A DNA stretch of 64,000 bases. It comes from Xanthomonas sp. DAR 35659 (GTDB lineage Bacteria > Pseudomonadota > Gammaproteobacteria > Xanthomonadales > Xanthomonadaceae). Location: the NCBI RefSeq assembly GCF_041242975.1, contig NZ_CP162488.1, positions 4,950,001 through 5,014,000 of the forward strand. The letters are read 5' to 3'. Numbering within the stretch: position 1 is the first letter of the stretch; each line of letters begins with the position of its first letter. Shown one piece after another: positions 17,242 to 25,988 of this stretch. A program made the position numbers and the translations under genes. The notes under the pieces are model-generated. The model searched no databases, was not told the origin of the DNA, and saw nothing but the letters and a program-made list of their open reading frames with translations.

Positions 17242-18006
17242 ATGCTCGCCACTCCGCTGCCGCTGCGCCTGCAGCGCTACGCCGCCGGCGCGACCATGCC
17301 CGGCCATGCGCACGATGACCCATGGCTGTGCCTGGTGCTGGCCGGCGGCTACGAGGAATCGACCCTGGGCCGCCGCCGCTTCCACGGCGTGGGCGATCTG
17401 TTGTTCTGCCCCGCGCAGACCGAGCACAGCCAGCGCTTCGGCGCCGACGGGGCGTTCAAGCTGTTGCTGGCGCCGCCGCCGCAGTGGCTGGACTACCTGC
17501 GCGAGCGCGGCGTGGCGCTGGCGCAGGCGCCGCATCTGCGCGGTTCGGCGCAGGCCCTGCGCATCGGCCGGCAACTGCGCCTGGAGCAGGCGACCGACGA
17601 TGCCTATTCGGCGCTGGTGCGCGAAGGCCTGGCGCTGGAACTGCTGGCGAGCCTGGGCCGCGGCCAGGCCGATGGCGGGCCGAACAGCGCCCCGCCCTGG
17701 CTGCGCCGCGTGCGCCAATGCCTGGACGAGGCGCCCGCCGACCTCGACCTGGCCGAACTGGCGCGGATCGCGCAGCGGCATCCGGCGCACCTGGCGCGCG
17801 CCTTCCGCGCCTGCTACGGCTGCACGCCCGGCGACTACCGGCGACGCGCGCAGGCCGATCGCGCCGCCGCGTTGCTGCGCGGCTCACGACACCCGTTGCT
17901 GGAGATCGCCCTGGCCTGCGGCTACGGCAGCGCCGCGCATTTCTCGCGCTCGTTCAAGGCCGCCTACGGGGTGACGCCCTCGCGCTACCGGGATGGCAGC
18001 CGGTAG
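17242..18006 (+). CDS. AraC-family transcriptional regulator
   Basis: 254 residues. An N-terminal cupin-like sensing region (PGHAHDDPWLCLVLAGGYEE) is followed by the AraC DNA-binding domain at about 155-250 with two helix-turn-helix units: DLAELARIAQRHPAHLARAF and LLEIALACGYGSAAHFSRSF, then the family end GVTPSRYR. Ligand unknown. It lies upstream of the pirin gene on the same strand, but 365 bp of gap makes a shared transcript uncertain. Confidence 0.88.
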   Translation: MLATPLPLRLQRYAAGATMPGHAHDDPWLCLVLAGGYEESTLGRRRFHGVGDLLFCPAQTEHSQRFGADGAFKLLLAPPPQWLDYLRERGVALAQAPHLRGSAQALRIGRQLRLEQATDDAYSALVREGLALELLASLGRGQADGGPNSAPPWLRRVRQCLDEAPADLDLAELARIAQRHPAHLARAFRACYGCTPGDYRRRAQADRAAALLRGSRHPLLEIALACGYGSAAHFSRSFKAAYGVTPSRYRDGSR

Positions 18007-18371
18007 CGCCGCCACGGCGATTCGAGGGGGAGCATCGATCCGGGGCGCGTACGACGGTTCCGCAAACGCCTGCCGCCACGACGGCGATCCAGCGCGCCCC
18101 TGCGGTCGTCGTCGCAGCCGGGAGATGGCCGGCAGCAGGCCGGCAAGAGACTCGAAAGCCGCACTCGCACGGACGCCACGCCGACCCCCGGGGCGATGCC
18201 GCCGCGCCTGCGCCGCGCTCGCGCCGATGCCGCGTCGACACCGCGCCGATCGGCGGCGTTCCGCGTGCGGGACAGGATGTCCTCCGCACCGGCCTTCCTT
18301 TCCCACGCCCCTGCCCCATCCTTCTGGGATGCCGCATCCATCCTTGGCCGGCGCCGCAACGAGGAGCTTCC
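18007..18371. other. Intergenic region without recognisable gene
   Basis: Between the AraC and pirin genes. Reading frames here are shadows with skewed codon use. A good Shine-Dalgarno (GAGGAG, 18361-18366) precedes the pirin ATG. Confidence 0.5.
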
Positions 18372-19439
18372 ATGACCGACCCCATCGTCCAGATCAAGCC
18401 GCTCGGCTTTCCGTGGGCCACGATCGACCCGTTCCTGTTCTGCGTCCACCACGACGACGCCTATCCCGCCGGCAACGACGCGATGGGGCCGGCGGTGCCG
18501 CTGGACGACCGCGACCTCGGCCAGGACTTCAGCCGCAAGGACGGCTGGAGCATGTATCACGGCGAGGAGGTGCCGGGCTTTCCCGGCCACCCGCACCGCG
18601 GCTTCGAGACCGTGACCATCGTGCGCCAGGGCCTGATCGACCACGCCGACTCGCTGGGCGCGGCGGCGCGCTTCGGCGCCGGCGACGTGCAATGGGTGAC
18701 CGCCGGTGCCGGCATCGTGCATTCGGAGATGTTCCCGCTGCTCGACGCGCAGGCGCCGAACCGGCTCGAACTGTTCCAGATCTGGCTCAACCTGCCGGCG
18801 CGCAACAAGCTGGTGGCGCCGCACTTCACCATGTTCTGGGCCGAGAACCTGCCGCGCTTCACCGCCACCGACGCCGCCGGCCGCGGCACCGAGGTCGCCT
18901 GCGTGGCCGGCCGCATCGGCCCCGTCGCGGGCGCACCCGGCACCCCGGGCGGCCCGCTCGCGCCGCCGCCGGATTCGTGGGCCGCGCAGGACGACGCCGA
19001 CGTGGCCATCTGGACCATCCGCATGGCGCCCGGCGCGCGCTGGACGCTGCCGGCGGCGCAAGGCCGCGGCACGCGCCGCAGCCTGTACTTCTTCAAGGGC
19101 GCGGCGGTGACCGTCGGTGGCCGCGACATCGCCCAGCACGCCGCCATCGAGTTGCGCGCCGACCAGGCGGTCGAACTGGTCAACGGCGATACGCAGGCCA
19201 GCGAATTCCTGGTGCTGCAGGGCCGACCGATCGCCGAACCGGTGGCGCAATACGGGCCGTTCGTGATGAACACCCAGGCCGAGATCGCCCAGGCCATGAC
19301 CGACTACCGCCGCACCCAGTTCGGCGGCTGGCCGTGGCAGGACGCGGCGCCGGTGCACGGGCGCGACCCGCAGCGTTTCGCGCGCCATCCGGATGGGCGC
19401 GAGGAACGGCCGGGGACGGTGACCGAAGGCAGCGGCTGA
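18372..19439 (+). CDS. Pirin-family cupin protein
   Basis: 355 residues from ATG 18372, set 5 bp after GAGGAG. The N-terminal cupin holds the metal ligands of pirins: HPHRGFETVTIV near residue 75 and GAGIVHSEMFP near 115. The C-terminal cupin (SLYFFKGAAVTVGGRDIAQH) follows. Some bacterial pirins have quercetin 2,3-dioxygenase activity; others bind regulators. It is longer than the classical form (about 290) owing to a Pro/Gly-rich insert around residues 185-210 and a C-terminal extension. Confidence 0.88.
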   Translation: MTDPIVQIKPLGFPWATIDPFLFCVHHDDAYPAGNDAMGPAVPLDDRDLGQDFSRKDGWSMYHGEEVPGFPGHPHRGFETVTIVRQGLIDHADSLGAAARFGAGDVQWVTAGAGIVHSEMFPLLDAQAPNRLELFQIWLNLPARNKLVAPHFTMFWAENLPRFTATDAAGRGTEVACVAGRIGPVAGAPGTPGGPLAPPPDSWAAQDDADVAIWTIRMAPGARWTLPAAQGRGTRRSLYFFKGAAVTVGGRDIAQHAAIELRADQAVELVNGDTQASEFLVLQGRPIAEPVAQYGPFVMNTQAEIAQAMTDYRRTQFGGWPWQDAAPVHGRDPQRFARHPDGREERPGTVTEGSG

Positions 19440-19758
19440 GCGCGCTTCCGGCACCGTCACGCGCGTTGCCGGGTGACAGCGGCAACGTCGGGCGGCGGCG
19501 GCCGGAACAAGGGCGATGCCGCTCCCGTGGCGCTTGTGGGTTTGGACTCACGCGCATGGCTGCCCGCACCTGGATACGCTACGGCCCGCAGCCCGGCTGG
19601 GTAGCGCTCGCCGACCTGGGCGGCCGACAAGCGCCGGGGGGCGGTTCATCGCCGATCGCCATGTCGCCACGCAACGAGCGTGCAAGAACGCTGCTGGCGC
19701 GCAAGCGCGCGGCGGTCGCCGGCCGTACAGTGGCCGCTCCGGACCGCCGCCCACTGCC
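19440..19758. other. Intergenic region without recognisable gene
   Basis: Leader region of the metallopeptidase gene. I see no REP and no coding pattern. Confidence 0.45.
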
Positions 19759-21621
19759 ATGCGCATCGCCTGCATCATCAGCCTCTCCGTGCTGCTCGGC
19801 AGCATCGCCACCGTGGCGAACGCCGCGCCCGCCGCGCCGGCGCCCCTGTCGGCGCGCATCGACGAAACCGCGTACTTCGCCACGCCGCATATCGAGCGTA
19901 CGCAGCGCGCCTCCCTGATCGCGGCGATCGACGCCTTCGCCGCGCAGCCGGCGCCGTCCATCGCGCAGTTGGATGCCTACATGGCCCAAGCCGCCGCGCT
20001 GCTCGAGCGCGGCCGCCGCCACGACGCCTACCTGCACCTGCTGGCCGCGCGCGACCTCGACGACAGCGCCAGCGAAGCCGCGCAAAGCGACACCGACAAT
20101 GCCATCGGACGGCTGCGCCGCGCGGTCGATGCGAGCCTGCGCGGCATCGCCCGGCAAGGCGTGCCGGGCACGGCGGCGGCGTCGCGCTACGCCTACCTAC
20201 TGCAACAGGCGCAGCGCCGGCAACCGCACGAACTGCCCGCCGATCAGGCCGCGCTCGTCGATGCGCTGGCCGACCCGGCCGCGTCCAGCGATTGGGCCGT
20301 GTACCAGCAGCTCCGGCGCAGCACGCCGCCGCTCAGGATCGCCACGGCCAGCGGCGAACGCGACGCCAACCGCGATGCCGACCTGCTCGCCGGCGACCCG
20401 CAACGCAGCGTGCGCCAGGCGGCCTGGGAGCGACGCTGGGACGGTTACGCGGCGCAGGGCGAGGTGTACGCGGCGCTGTTGCTGGGCAGGTTGCGCCTGA
20501 CCGCCGCGACCGCGCAGCTGCGCCACTTCGCCAGCGCGCCCGATGCCGCCTACTTCGGCCGCGGGTTCGACCGCGCCGATGTCGCGCGCACGCTGGCCGT
20601 GGTCAAGGCCGGCGCCGCGCATTACCTCCAGTACCAGCGCATGCGCGCCGCGCATGTGCAGGCCGTGCAGCACCTCGACAGCGCCGCGCCGTGGGACATG
20701 AAGCTGTCGGAACCCGGCTTCGCCGTGCCGCAGTTCACGCTGGCGCAGGGGCGCGCGGCGGCGATCGCCGCGGTGCAGCCGCTGGGCGGCGACTACGTCG
20801 CGCAGTTGCGCGCCCTGCTCGATCCGGCGCAGCGCCGCTTCGATGTCGACGGCGCGCAAGGCCATCGCGTCGACGACGGCTTTTCGCTCAGCGCCGCGGG
20901 CGTGCCGTCCGGTCTGTTCGTCGGCCGCTATCCCACGTCGATCGAGGGGCCGCGCGTGCTCATCCACGAAGGCGGCCATGCCGTCCACCAGCAACTGATG
21001 AGCGAGCGCGGCCTGTCGCCGTTCTACCGCAATGGGCCGAGCTGGCTGTTCGAGAGCTACGCGATCCTCAACGAGATGCTGCTGTACGACCACCTGTACC
21101 GCAGCAGCACCGATCCGCGCGCCAAGGCCTACTACCTGCAGGCGCTGATCGACGATCTGGCGTTCCAGATCTTCACCTCGGCCGAGGAGACCGAACTGGA
21201 GCAGTCGATCTACGACGGCGTGGCCGCCGACACCTTGCACAACGCCGACGACTTCGACGCGCTGACCGCGCGCATCTGGGGCCAGTACGGCGACTGGCAG
21301 GCGCGCTACCCGCAAAACCGGCATGCCTGGATGGGCAAGCGACTGCTGTACCAGGATCCGCTGTACCTGGTGAACTACCTGTACGCCGGCCTGTTGGCGA
21401 GCAGCCTGTACGACCAGGCCAGCGCCGGCTCGCCGGATTTCCCGTCGCGCTACCGCACGCTGCTCAGCGACGGCTTCGCCGCGCCGCCGGACGCCCTGCT
21501 CGGCACGTTCTTCGGCCATCCGGTGACGCCGCAGGAACTGATGCAACAGGCGATGGCGGTGTTCGACGCGCGCGTGCGCGAACTGGCGCAGCTGTACGCC
21601 ACGTTGCCGCCGGCGCGGTGA
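19759..21621 (+). CDS. Secreted M3-like oligoendopeptidase
   Basis: 620 residues from ATG 19759, which directly precedes a signal peptide (MRIACIISLSVLLGSIATVA, cleavage after NAA). Zinc site: HEGGHAVH at residues 403-410 (HExxH), with a downstream Glu in WLFESYAILNEMLLYDHL as the third ligand. This is the gluzincin arrangement of the M3/oligoendopeptidase F group, though HEGGH replaces the usual HEFGH. Likely a periplasmic or secreted peptidase. No neighbour suggests a specific substrate. Upstream in-frame starts were rejected because they would bury the signal peptide. Confidence 0.85.
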   Translation: MRIACIISLSVLLGSIATVANAAPAAPAPLSARIDETAYFATPHIERTQRASLIAAIDAFAAQPAPSIAQLDAYMAQAAALLERGRRHDAYLHLLAARDLDDSASEAAQSDTDNAIGRLRRAVDASLRGIARQGVPGTAAASRYAYLLQQAQRRQPHELPADQAALVDALADPAASSDWAVYQQLRRSTPPLRIATASGERDANRDADLLAGDPQRSVRQAAWERRWDGYAAQGEVYAALLLGRLRLTAATAQLRHFASAPDAAYFGRGFDRADVARTLAVVKAGAAHYLQYQRMRAAHVQAVQHLDSAAPWDMKLSEPGFAVPQFTLAQGRAAAIAAVQPLGGDYVAQLRALLDPAQRRFDVDGAQGHRVDDGFSLSAAGVPSGLFVGRYPTSIEGPRVLIHEGGHAVHQQLMSERGLSPFYRNGPSWLFESYAILNEMLLYDHLYRSSTDPRAKAYYLQALIDDLAFQIFTSAEETELEQSIYDGVAADTLHNADDFDALTARIWGQYGDWQARYPQNRHAWMGKRLLYQDPLYLVNYLYAGLLASSLYDQASAGSPDFPSRYRTLLSDGFAAPPDALLGTFFGHPVTPQELMQQAMAVFDARVRELAQLYATLPPAR

Positions 21622-21667
21622 GAGTTTCACCGCGCCGCGGCCGCGATCCGGCGGCGCGCGCGCTGGC

Positions 21668-22270
21668 CTAGTAGCGCGCCGAGGCCAGCGCCTGCGCGCG
21701 TTCGAGCTGTTCGGCGATGCGCTTGCGCGCCTGCTGCAGTTCCTGCTTGGTCGCCTCCTGTTGCGCCGCCGGCACCAGTTCGGCGTCGATCACCGCCAGC
21801 GCGTCGGAATAGCTGCGCACCATGGTCGCGATGTAGCTGTTCATGTAGGCCGAATCGTCCTTTTCCTGCGCCAGGGCCTGCAACTGCGCCTGGCCCTTGG
21901 CCACCTGCGCGGCGATCTTGTCCTCTTCGCCGGCACCGCCCTTGCCGGCGTGCGCCACCGTGGCGCCCTGATGCGCGGCGACCACCTCGCGGGCGAAATC
22001 GGCGACGCTGGCGCTGACGTTGCGCGACAGTGCCTGCTGCGACAACGCCACCGCATTGCCTTCCAGCACCTGCAGCATCGCCTTGGCCGAGGCGTCGTCG
22101 GCGATCGGGGCACGCCCGCTTTCGCCGCCGACCGGTGCCGCGGTCGGCGCGGGCGAGGTGGCGGGTGCGGTGCGCGAACTCTGGTCGCCCGGCTTGCCGC
22201 AGCCGCTCAGTGCGACGGCGGCCAGCGCCGCGAGAAGCGAAAGCCGGGGCGTGATGGACCTCGGGGTCAT
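21668..22270 (-). CDS. DUF4142 lipoprotein
   Basis: 200 residues from ATG 22270 with a lipoprotein signal: hydrophobic 10-20, lipobox LSGC with Cys24. A Pro/Ala/Thr linker (25-55) leads to a helical DUF4142 (ferritin-like) domain, with AKAMLQVLEGNAVALSQQAL and VADFAREVVAAHQGATV. Function of the family is unknown; members are often induced by envelope stress. Convergent with the metallopeptidase gene. Confidence 0.85.
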   Translation of the reverse strand: MTPRSITPRLSLLAALAAVALSGCGKPGDQSSRTAPATSPAPTAAPVGGESGRAPIADDASAKAMLQVLEGNAVALSQQALSRNVSASVADFAREVVAAHQGATVAHAGKGGAGEEDKIAAQVAKGQAQLQALAQEKDDSAYMNSYIATMVRSYSDALAVIDAELVPAAQQEATKQELQQARKRIAEQLERAQALASARY

Positions 22271-22413
22271 GGGGTACTCCTGGTTTGCCAGCGTCCACCT
22301 TGCCCAGGCCGCATGCAAACCCGCGTGAATCGCCACGCCGTTCCGTGACGCGGCGTTGACGCGGCCAGGCGCACGCCAGGCGTGCCGCAACCGCGGCATC
22401 GCGGAGACCGCAC

Positions 22414-22554
22414 ATGGCGAACAACGAGAAAACCGGCGCCAAGGCCGGCAACGCCGCCTCCAAGGTGCTCAAGGACGGGCGCACCGGAAAGGACAGCAAG
22501 ACCGCCGCCGCATCGGCGCTGGCGCAATGGCCGGACAAAAAGCGGGGAAAATGA
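22414..22554 (+). CDS. 46-residue Lys/Ala-rich conserved-type small protein
   Basis: ATG at 22414 opens MANNEKTGAKAGNAASKVLK, then DGRTGKDSKTAAASALAQ and ends WPDKKRGK before TGA at 22552-22554. The pattern AASKVL...DSKTAAASALAQ is one I recall from small uncharacterised proteins across Proteobacteria. Lysine and alanine dominate; it is soluble and basic. A plausible ribosome site (GCGGAGA, 22401-22407) precedes it. Monocistronic between the DUF4142 and GntR genes. Confidence 0.7.
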   Translation: MANNEKTGAKAGNAASKVLKDGRTGKDSKTAAASALAQWPDKKRGK

Positions 22555-22645
22555 CGGCGACACGGGCACGCCGCGGCGGCGTGTCGCGGCGGCCGCTAGA
22601 ATGACGGCATCGCCGAGACCGGCTCCAGAGCATTGCGATCCGCCG

Positions 22646-23386
22646 ATGACCCTCGCGCCCGACACCCGCACGCCGCGCAAGCGCGTGGCGCTGTACGAAG
22701 ACGTGGCCGAGCGGCTGCGGCAGAAGATCTACGAGTACGTGCTGCCGCCGGGCGAGTGGATCGACGAACCGGCGCTGGTCGCCGAACTGGGCATCAGCCG
22801 CACGCCGCTGCGCGAGAGCCTGAAGCTGCTCGCCGCCGAGGGCCTGGTGCAGATCGAGCCCGGCCGCGGCGCGCGCGTGACCCGGCTGACCCTGGAGGAC
22901 CTCAACGAACTGTTCCCGGTGATGGCGCTGCTGGAAGGCCGCTGCGCCTACGAAGCCGTGCGCAAGGTCGACGCCGCCGGCCTGGCGCGCCTGGAAACGC
23001 TGCACGCGCGCATGGAGCAGGCCGCCGACGAGGGCGACCTGGCCGAGTACTACCGGCAGAACTACCTTATCCACGAATCGGTGCAGGAATTCGCCGGCAA
23101 TCCGTGGCTGATCCGCGTCACCCACGACCTGCACCGCATCCTCAAGATGCACCGCGGCCGGCAACTGCTGGCGCCGGGACGCATGCAGCAATCGTTGTCC
23201 GAACACCGCGAACTGATGGACTGCTTCCGCCGCGGCGACGCCGAAGGCGCCGAGCGCACCATGAACCGCCACCTGCAGAGCCAGGGCAACGCCCTGGCGC
23301 TGTACGTGGCCGCGGGCGGCAAGTTGAATGTGCCGGCGCCATTGCCTAGGGGCCGGGAGTTGGGAATGGGGAATGGGGAATCGTAA
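22646..23386 (+). CDS. GntR/FCD-family regulator, candidate malonate regulator
   Basis: 246 residues. Winged helix at 15-80 (ALYEDVAERLRQKIYEYVLP; ISRTPLRESLKLLAAEGLVQ), then an all-helical FCD ligand domain (90-225) with metal-type His residues in YLIHESVQEF and SLSEHRELMDC. It ends facing the last malonate gene matC, so by position it is a candidate for the MdcY-type repressor that controls malonate operons in Acinetobacter. The last dozen codons run into a GGGAATGG simple repeat, so the C-terminus (PRGRELGMGNGES) is repeat-derived and not conserved protein. Confidence 0.87.
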   Translation: MTLAPDTRTPRKRVALYEDVAERLRQKIYEYVLPPGEWIDEPALVAELGISRTPLRESLKLLAAEGLVQIEPGRGARVTRLTLEDLNELFPVMALLEGRCAYEAVRKVDAAGLARLETLHARMEQAADEGDLAEYYRQNYLIHESVQEFAGNPWLIRVTHDLHRILKMHRGRQLLAPGRMQQSLSEHRELMDCFRRGDAEGAERTMNRHLQSQGNALALYVAAGGKLNVPAPLPRGRELGMGNGES

Positions 23387-23603
23387 GAGCGGGTCTGCGC
23401 GATCGAATCGGCATTCCTTAGCGTTCCAAACAGCATCGGCCCCGAAGGGCCGATGCTGCAGAGAGAGAACCGGTGGAGCGTCCGCTCGCAGGACCGCTTA
23501 CCCCATTCCCGATTCCCGGCTCCCCATTCCCGGCTCAGAGCATCCGCACGCGGGAACCGCTTAAACCCATTCCCGATTCCCGAATCCCCATTCCCAGCTC
23601 AAA
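23346..23603. repeat. GGGAATC/GATTCCC repeat cluster between convergent genes
   Basis: Forward-oriented GGGAATGG units at 23358-23385 and reverse-oriented CCATTCCCGATTCCC units at about 23500-23530 and 23565-23600 form a potential large hairpin between the convergent GntR and matC genes. The cluster supplies the stop codon and the last codons of the GntR gene. Confidence 0.7.
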
Positions 23604-24954
23604 GCCATCCCGGCACCACCAGCAGCAACCACGCCAGCAGCGGGCCGAACAGGACCACCAAGCCGCTGTAGATCAGGAAGCGCTTGTACAGCGCTTCGCG
23701 CTCGTCCGGGGCCGCCGAGGCCACCACCAGCGCGCCGTTGGTCGAGAACGGGCTCACGTCGACCACGGTGGAGGAGATCGCCAGTGCGCAGATCACCCCG
23801 GCCGCGCCGAGATGGCCCTGCAGCAGGAACGGCACCGCCAGCGGGATGGTCGCGCCCAGCACCGCCGCCGAGGAGGCGAACGCGGACACGATACCGCCGA
23901 CGTAGCACACCAGCAGCGCACCCAGCAGCGGGATGCCGATGCTGGACACGCCGTTGCCGATGTAGTCCACCGCCCCGCCCTTCTCCAGCACCGCCACGTA
24001 GGTGACCACGCCGCTGATCAGCAGCACCGTGGACCAGCTGATGCCGTCCACCGCGCCCTTCTGCGCCTTCGGCGACAGCAGCGCCAGCACCACCGCCACG
24101 GTCATCGACACCAGGCCGACGTTGAGGTTGTAGATCAGCGAAGCGATGCCCAGGCCGAGCAGGCCGAACAGGGTCAGCACGCGGTCGCGGTTGAGGCTCA
24201 CCGCCTCCAGCGCCACCGGATCGGTCGACAGCGTGCCGCCGCCGGCGGACAGCAGCGCGCCGTGGCCCTCGATCGCGAACTGGCGATGCGAGGACACGTC
24301 GCCGACCGGCACGTACTCGGCGCTGGCCAGCGACGGCACCTGGCCGCGCCGCAGCAACGCCAGGCCGCCGAAGGCGAAGAAGCAGATCAGCGCCATCAGC
24401 AGGTTGAAGCCGAGGCTGGTCAGGAACACCGCCATCTCGGTCACGTCCAGCCCGGCCTTCTCCACCACCTTGTTGGTGATGCCGCCGTACACGCTGATCG
24501 GCGAGAACCCGCCGGCCTGCGCGCCGTGGATCACCAGCAGGCCCATCAGCAACGGATTGATCCTGTACTGCTTGGCGAAGCGCAGCGCGACCGGGCCGAT
24601 GATCGCCACCGCCGCCGGGCCGAGCGCGCCGAACGCGGTCAGCACCGCGGTGACCACGAACATCACCCACGGAATCGCCACGATCTTGCCGCGCACCGCG
24701 CGCACCGCCCAATGCACCAGCAGGTCGATGGTGCCGTTGTTGCGCGCGATCGCGAACAGGTAGGTGATGCCGACCAGGGTCAGGAACAGGTCGCCCGGGA
24801 ACCCGGCCAGGACCTCCTTCCCATCCATGCCGACCCACAGGCCACCGACGATGAAGGCCAACGCGAACGCGACCGCGCCCATGTTGACCGGCAACGCCGT
24901 GGCCACGATGAACATGACGATCAAGCCGATGATCGTCGCGATTTGTGGACTCAT
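23599..24954 (-). CDS. matC: MatC-like malonate/dicarboxylate carrier
   Basis: 451 residues, about twelve membrane helices, from ATG 24954. The N-terminal helix set (IATIIGLIVMFIVATALPVN, MGAVAFALAFIVGG) and the signature GAQAGGFSPISVYGGITNKV point to the SLC13/MatC carrier group. Final gene of the malonate operon, 113 bp after mdcH, so malonate import is the likely job. This operon uses a MatC-type single-chain carrier instead of the MdcL/MdcM pair found in other mdc operons. Confidence 0.85.
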   Translation of the reverse strand: MSPQIATIIGLIVMFIVATALPVNMGAVAFALAFIVGGLWVGMDGKEVLAGFPGDLFLTLVGITYLFAIARNNGTIDLLVHWAVRAVRGKIVAIPWVMFVVTAVLTAFGALGPAAVAIIGPVALRFAKQYRINPLLMGLLVIHGAQAGGFSPISVYGGITNKVVEKAGLDVTEMAVFLTSLGFNLLMALICFFAFGGLALLRRGQVPSLASAEYVPVGDVSSHRQFAIEGHGALLSAGGGTLSTDPVALEAVSLNRDRVLTLFGLLGLGIASLIYNLNVGLVSMTVAVVLALLSPKAQKGAVDGISWSTVLLISGVVTYVAVLEKGGAVDYIGNGVSSIGIPLLGALLVCYVGGIVSAFASSAAVLGATIPLAVPFLLQGHLGAAGVICALAISSTVVDVSPFSTNGALVVASAAPDEREALYKRFLIYSGLVVLFGPLLAWLLLVVPGWL

Positions 24955-25067
24955 GCGCCCTCCCGAGCTTGCTGATCCGTACCACTGCCGCGAATGGCCA
25001 CCCGCCATCCTGGGTCGATCGCCGATTGCCTGGCGCCGGCGCGGCGGCTCCCATCGCCGCGCCGGCC

Positions 25068-25988
25068 TCACTCCATGCGTTGCTGCGCCTGCCGCACCCA
25101 CGCCGCCGCGGCGGCGAGGCTGCCGAACTCCTCCACCGAGCGCGCCTGGCAGTCCGGCAGCAGCGCGCGCGCCATGCGCGCCAATGCCGCGCCCGGACCC
25201 AGTTCCAGGAACACACGTGCGCCGCGCTCGGCGGCCTGGCGCAGCGTGCCGGCCCAATCCAGCGTCGTCGCCAGCTGCGCCGCCAAGGCGGCGATGGCCT
25301 CGTCGCGGTCGCCGATGCGGCGCCCGTCGATGCCGGCCAACACCGTGCGACGCGGTGCGGCCAACGCCGCGGCGCGCAGATCGTCGGCGAAGCCGCGTGC
25401 CGCCTCCGCCAGCAAGGGCGTATGCGCCGCCACCGCCACCGGCAGGCGCGTGACCCGCGCGTGCTGCGCGCGCGCCTGCCGCTCGCCCTGCGCCAGCGCG
25501 TCGGCATGGCCGCCGAGAATCAGATGGTCGTCGCCGTTGACGATCGCCACATGCAGGCCGGTCTGCGCGCACAGGGCCTCGACGGCGTCGCGCAACAGGC
25601 CCTGCACGGCGATCAGGCCATCGCCGTCGCGGCTGGCGGCATCCATGCGCTGCGCACGCCGCACCGCCAACGCCAGGCAGGTGGAGGCCTGCAGACCACC
25701 ACCCAGGGCGTGCGCGGCCAGTTCGCCGATGCTGTAGCCGAGCAATAGCGCCGGCGGCGGCAACTGCGGCAGCACCGCCGCGGCATTGGCCAGCGCCGCG
25801 GCGCAGACCAGCGGCTGCGCGACCGCGTTGTCGTAGCGCGCATCGGTGCCGGCCAGCGCGCGCGGATCGGCACCGAGCGTCTGCGCCGCGGCGGCCAGCA
25901 CCGCCTCGGCCGCGGGGACACCGGCGACGTAGTCGAACATCGCCGGATGTTGCGCGCCCTGCCCCGGGCATAGCAGGGCCAGGCTCAT
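25068..25988 (-). CDS. mdcH: Malonate decarboxylase epsilon subunit (malonyl-CoA:ACP transacylase)
   Basis: 306 residues of the FabD fold: LLCPGQGAQHPAMF at the N-terminus, the nucleophile elbow GYSIGEL near residue 86 (GHSxGE in most transacylases) and VAVAAHTPLLAEAARGF containing the second catalytic His. It charges the MdcC carrier with malonate to start or repair the cycle. Its ATG (25988-25986) overlaps the mdcB stop at 25985-25987, showing tight coupling. Confidence 0.92.
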   Translation of the reverse strand: MSLALLCPGQGAQHPAMFDYVAGVPAAEAVLAAAAQTLGADPRALAGTDARYDNAVAQPLVCAAALANAAAVLPQLPPPALLLGYSIGELAAHALGGGLQASTCLALAVRRAQRMDAASRDGDGLIAVQGLLRDAVEALCAQTGLHVAIVNGDDHLILGGHADALAQGERQARAQHARVTRLPVAVAAHTPLLAEAARGFADDLRAAALAAPRRTVLAGIDGRRIGDRDEAIAALAAQLATTLDWAGTLRQAAERGARVFLELGPGAALARMARALLPDCQARSVEEFGSLAAAAAWVRQAQQRME

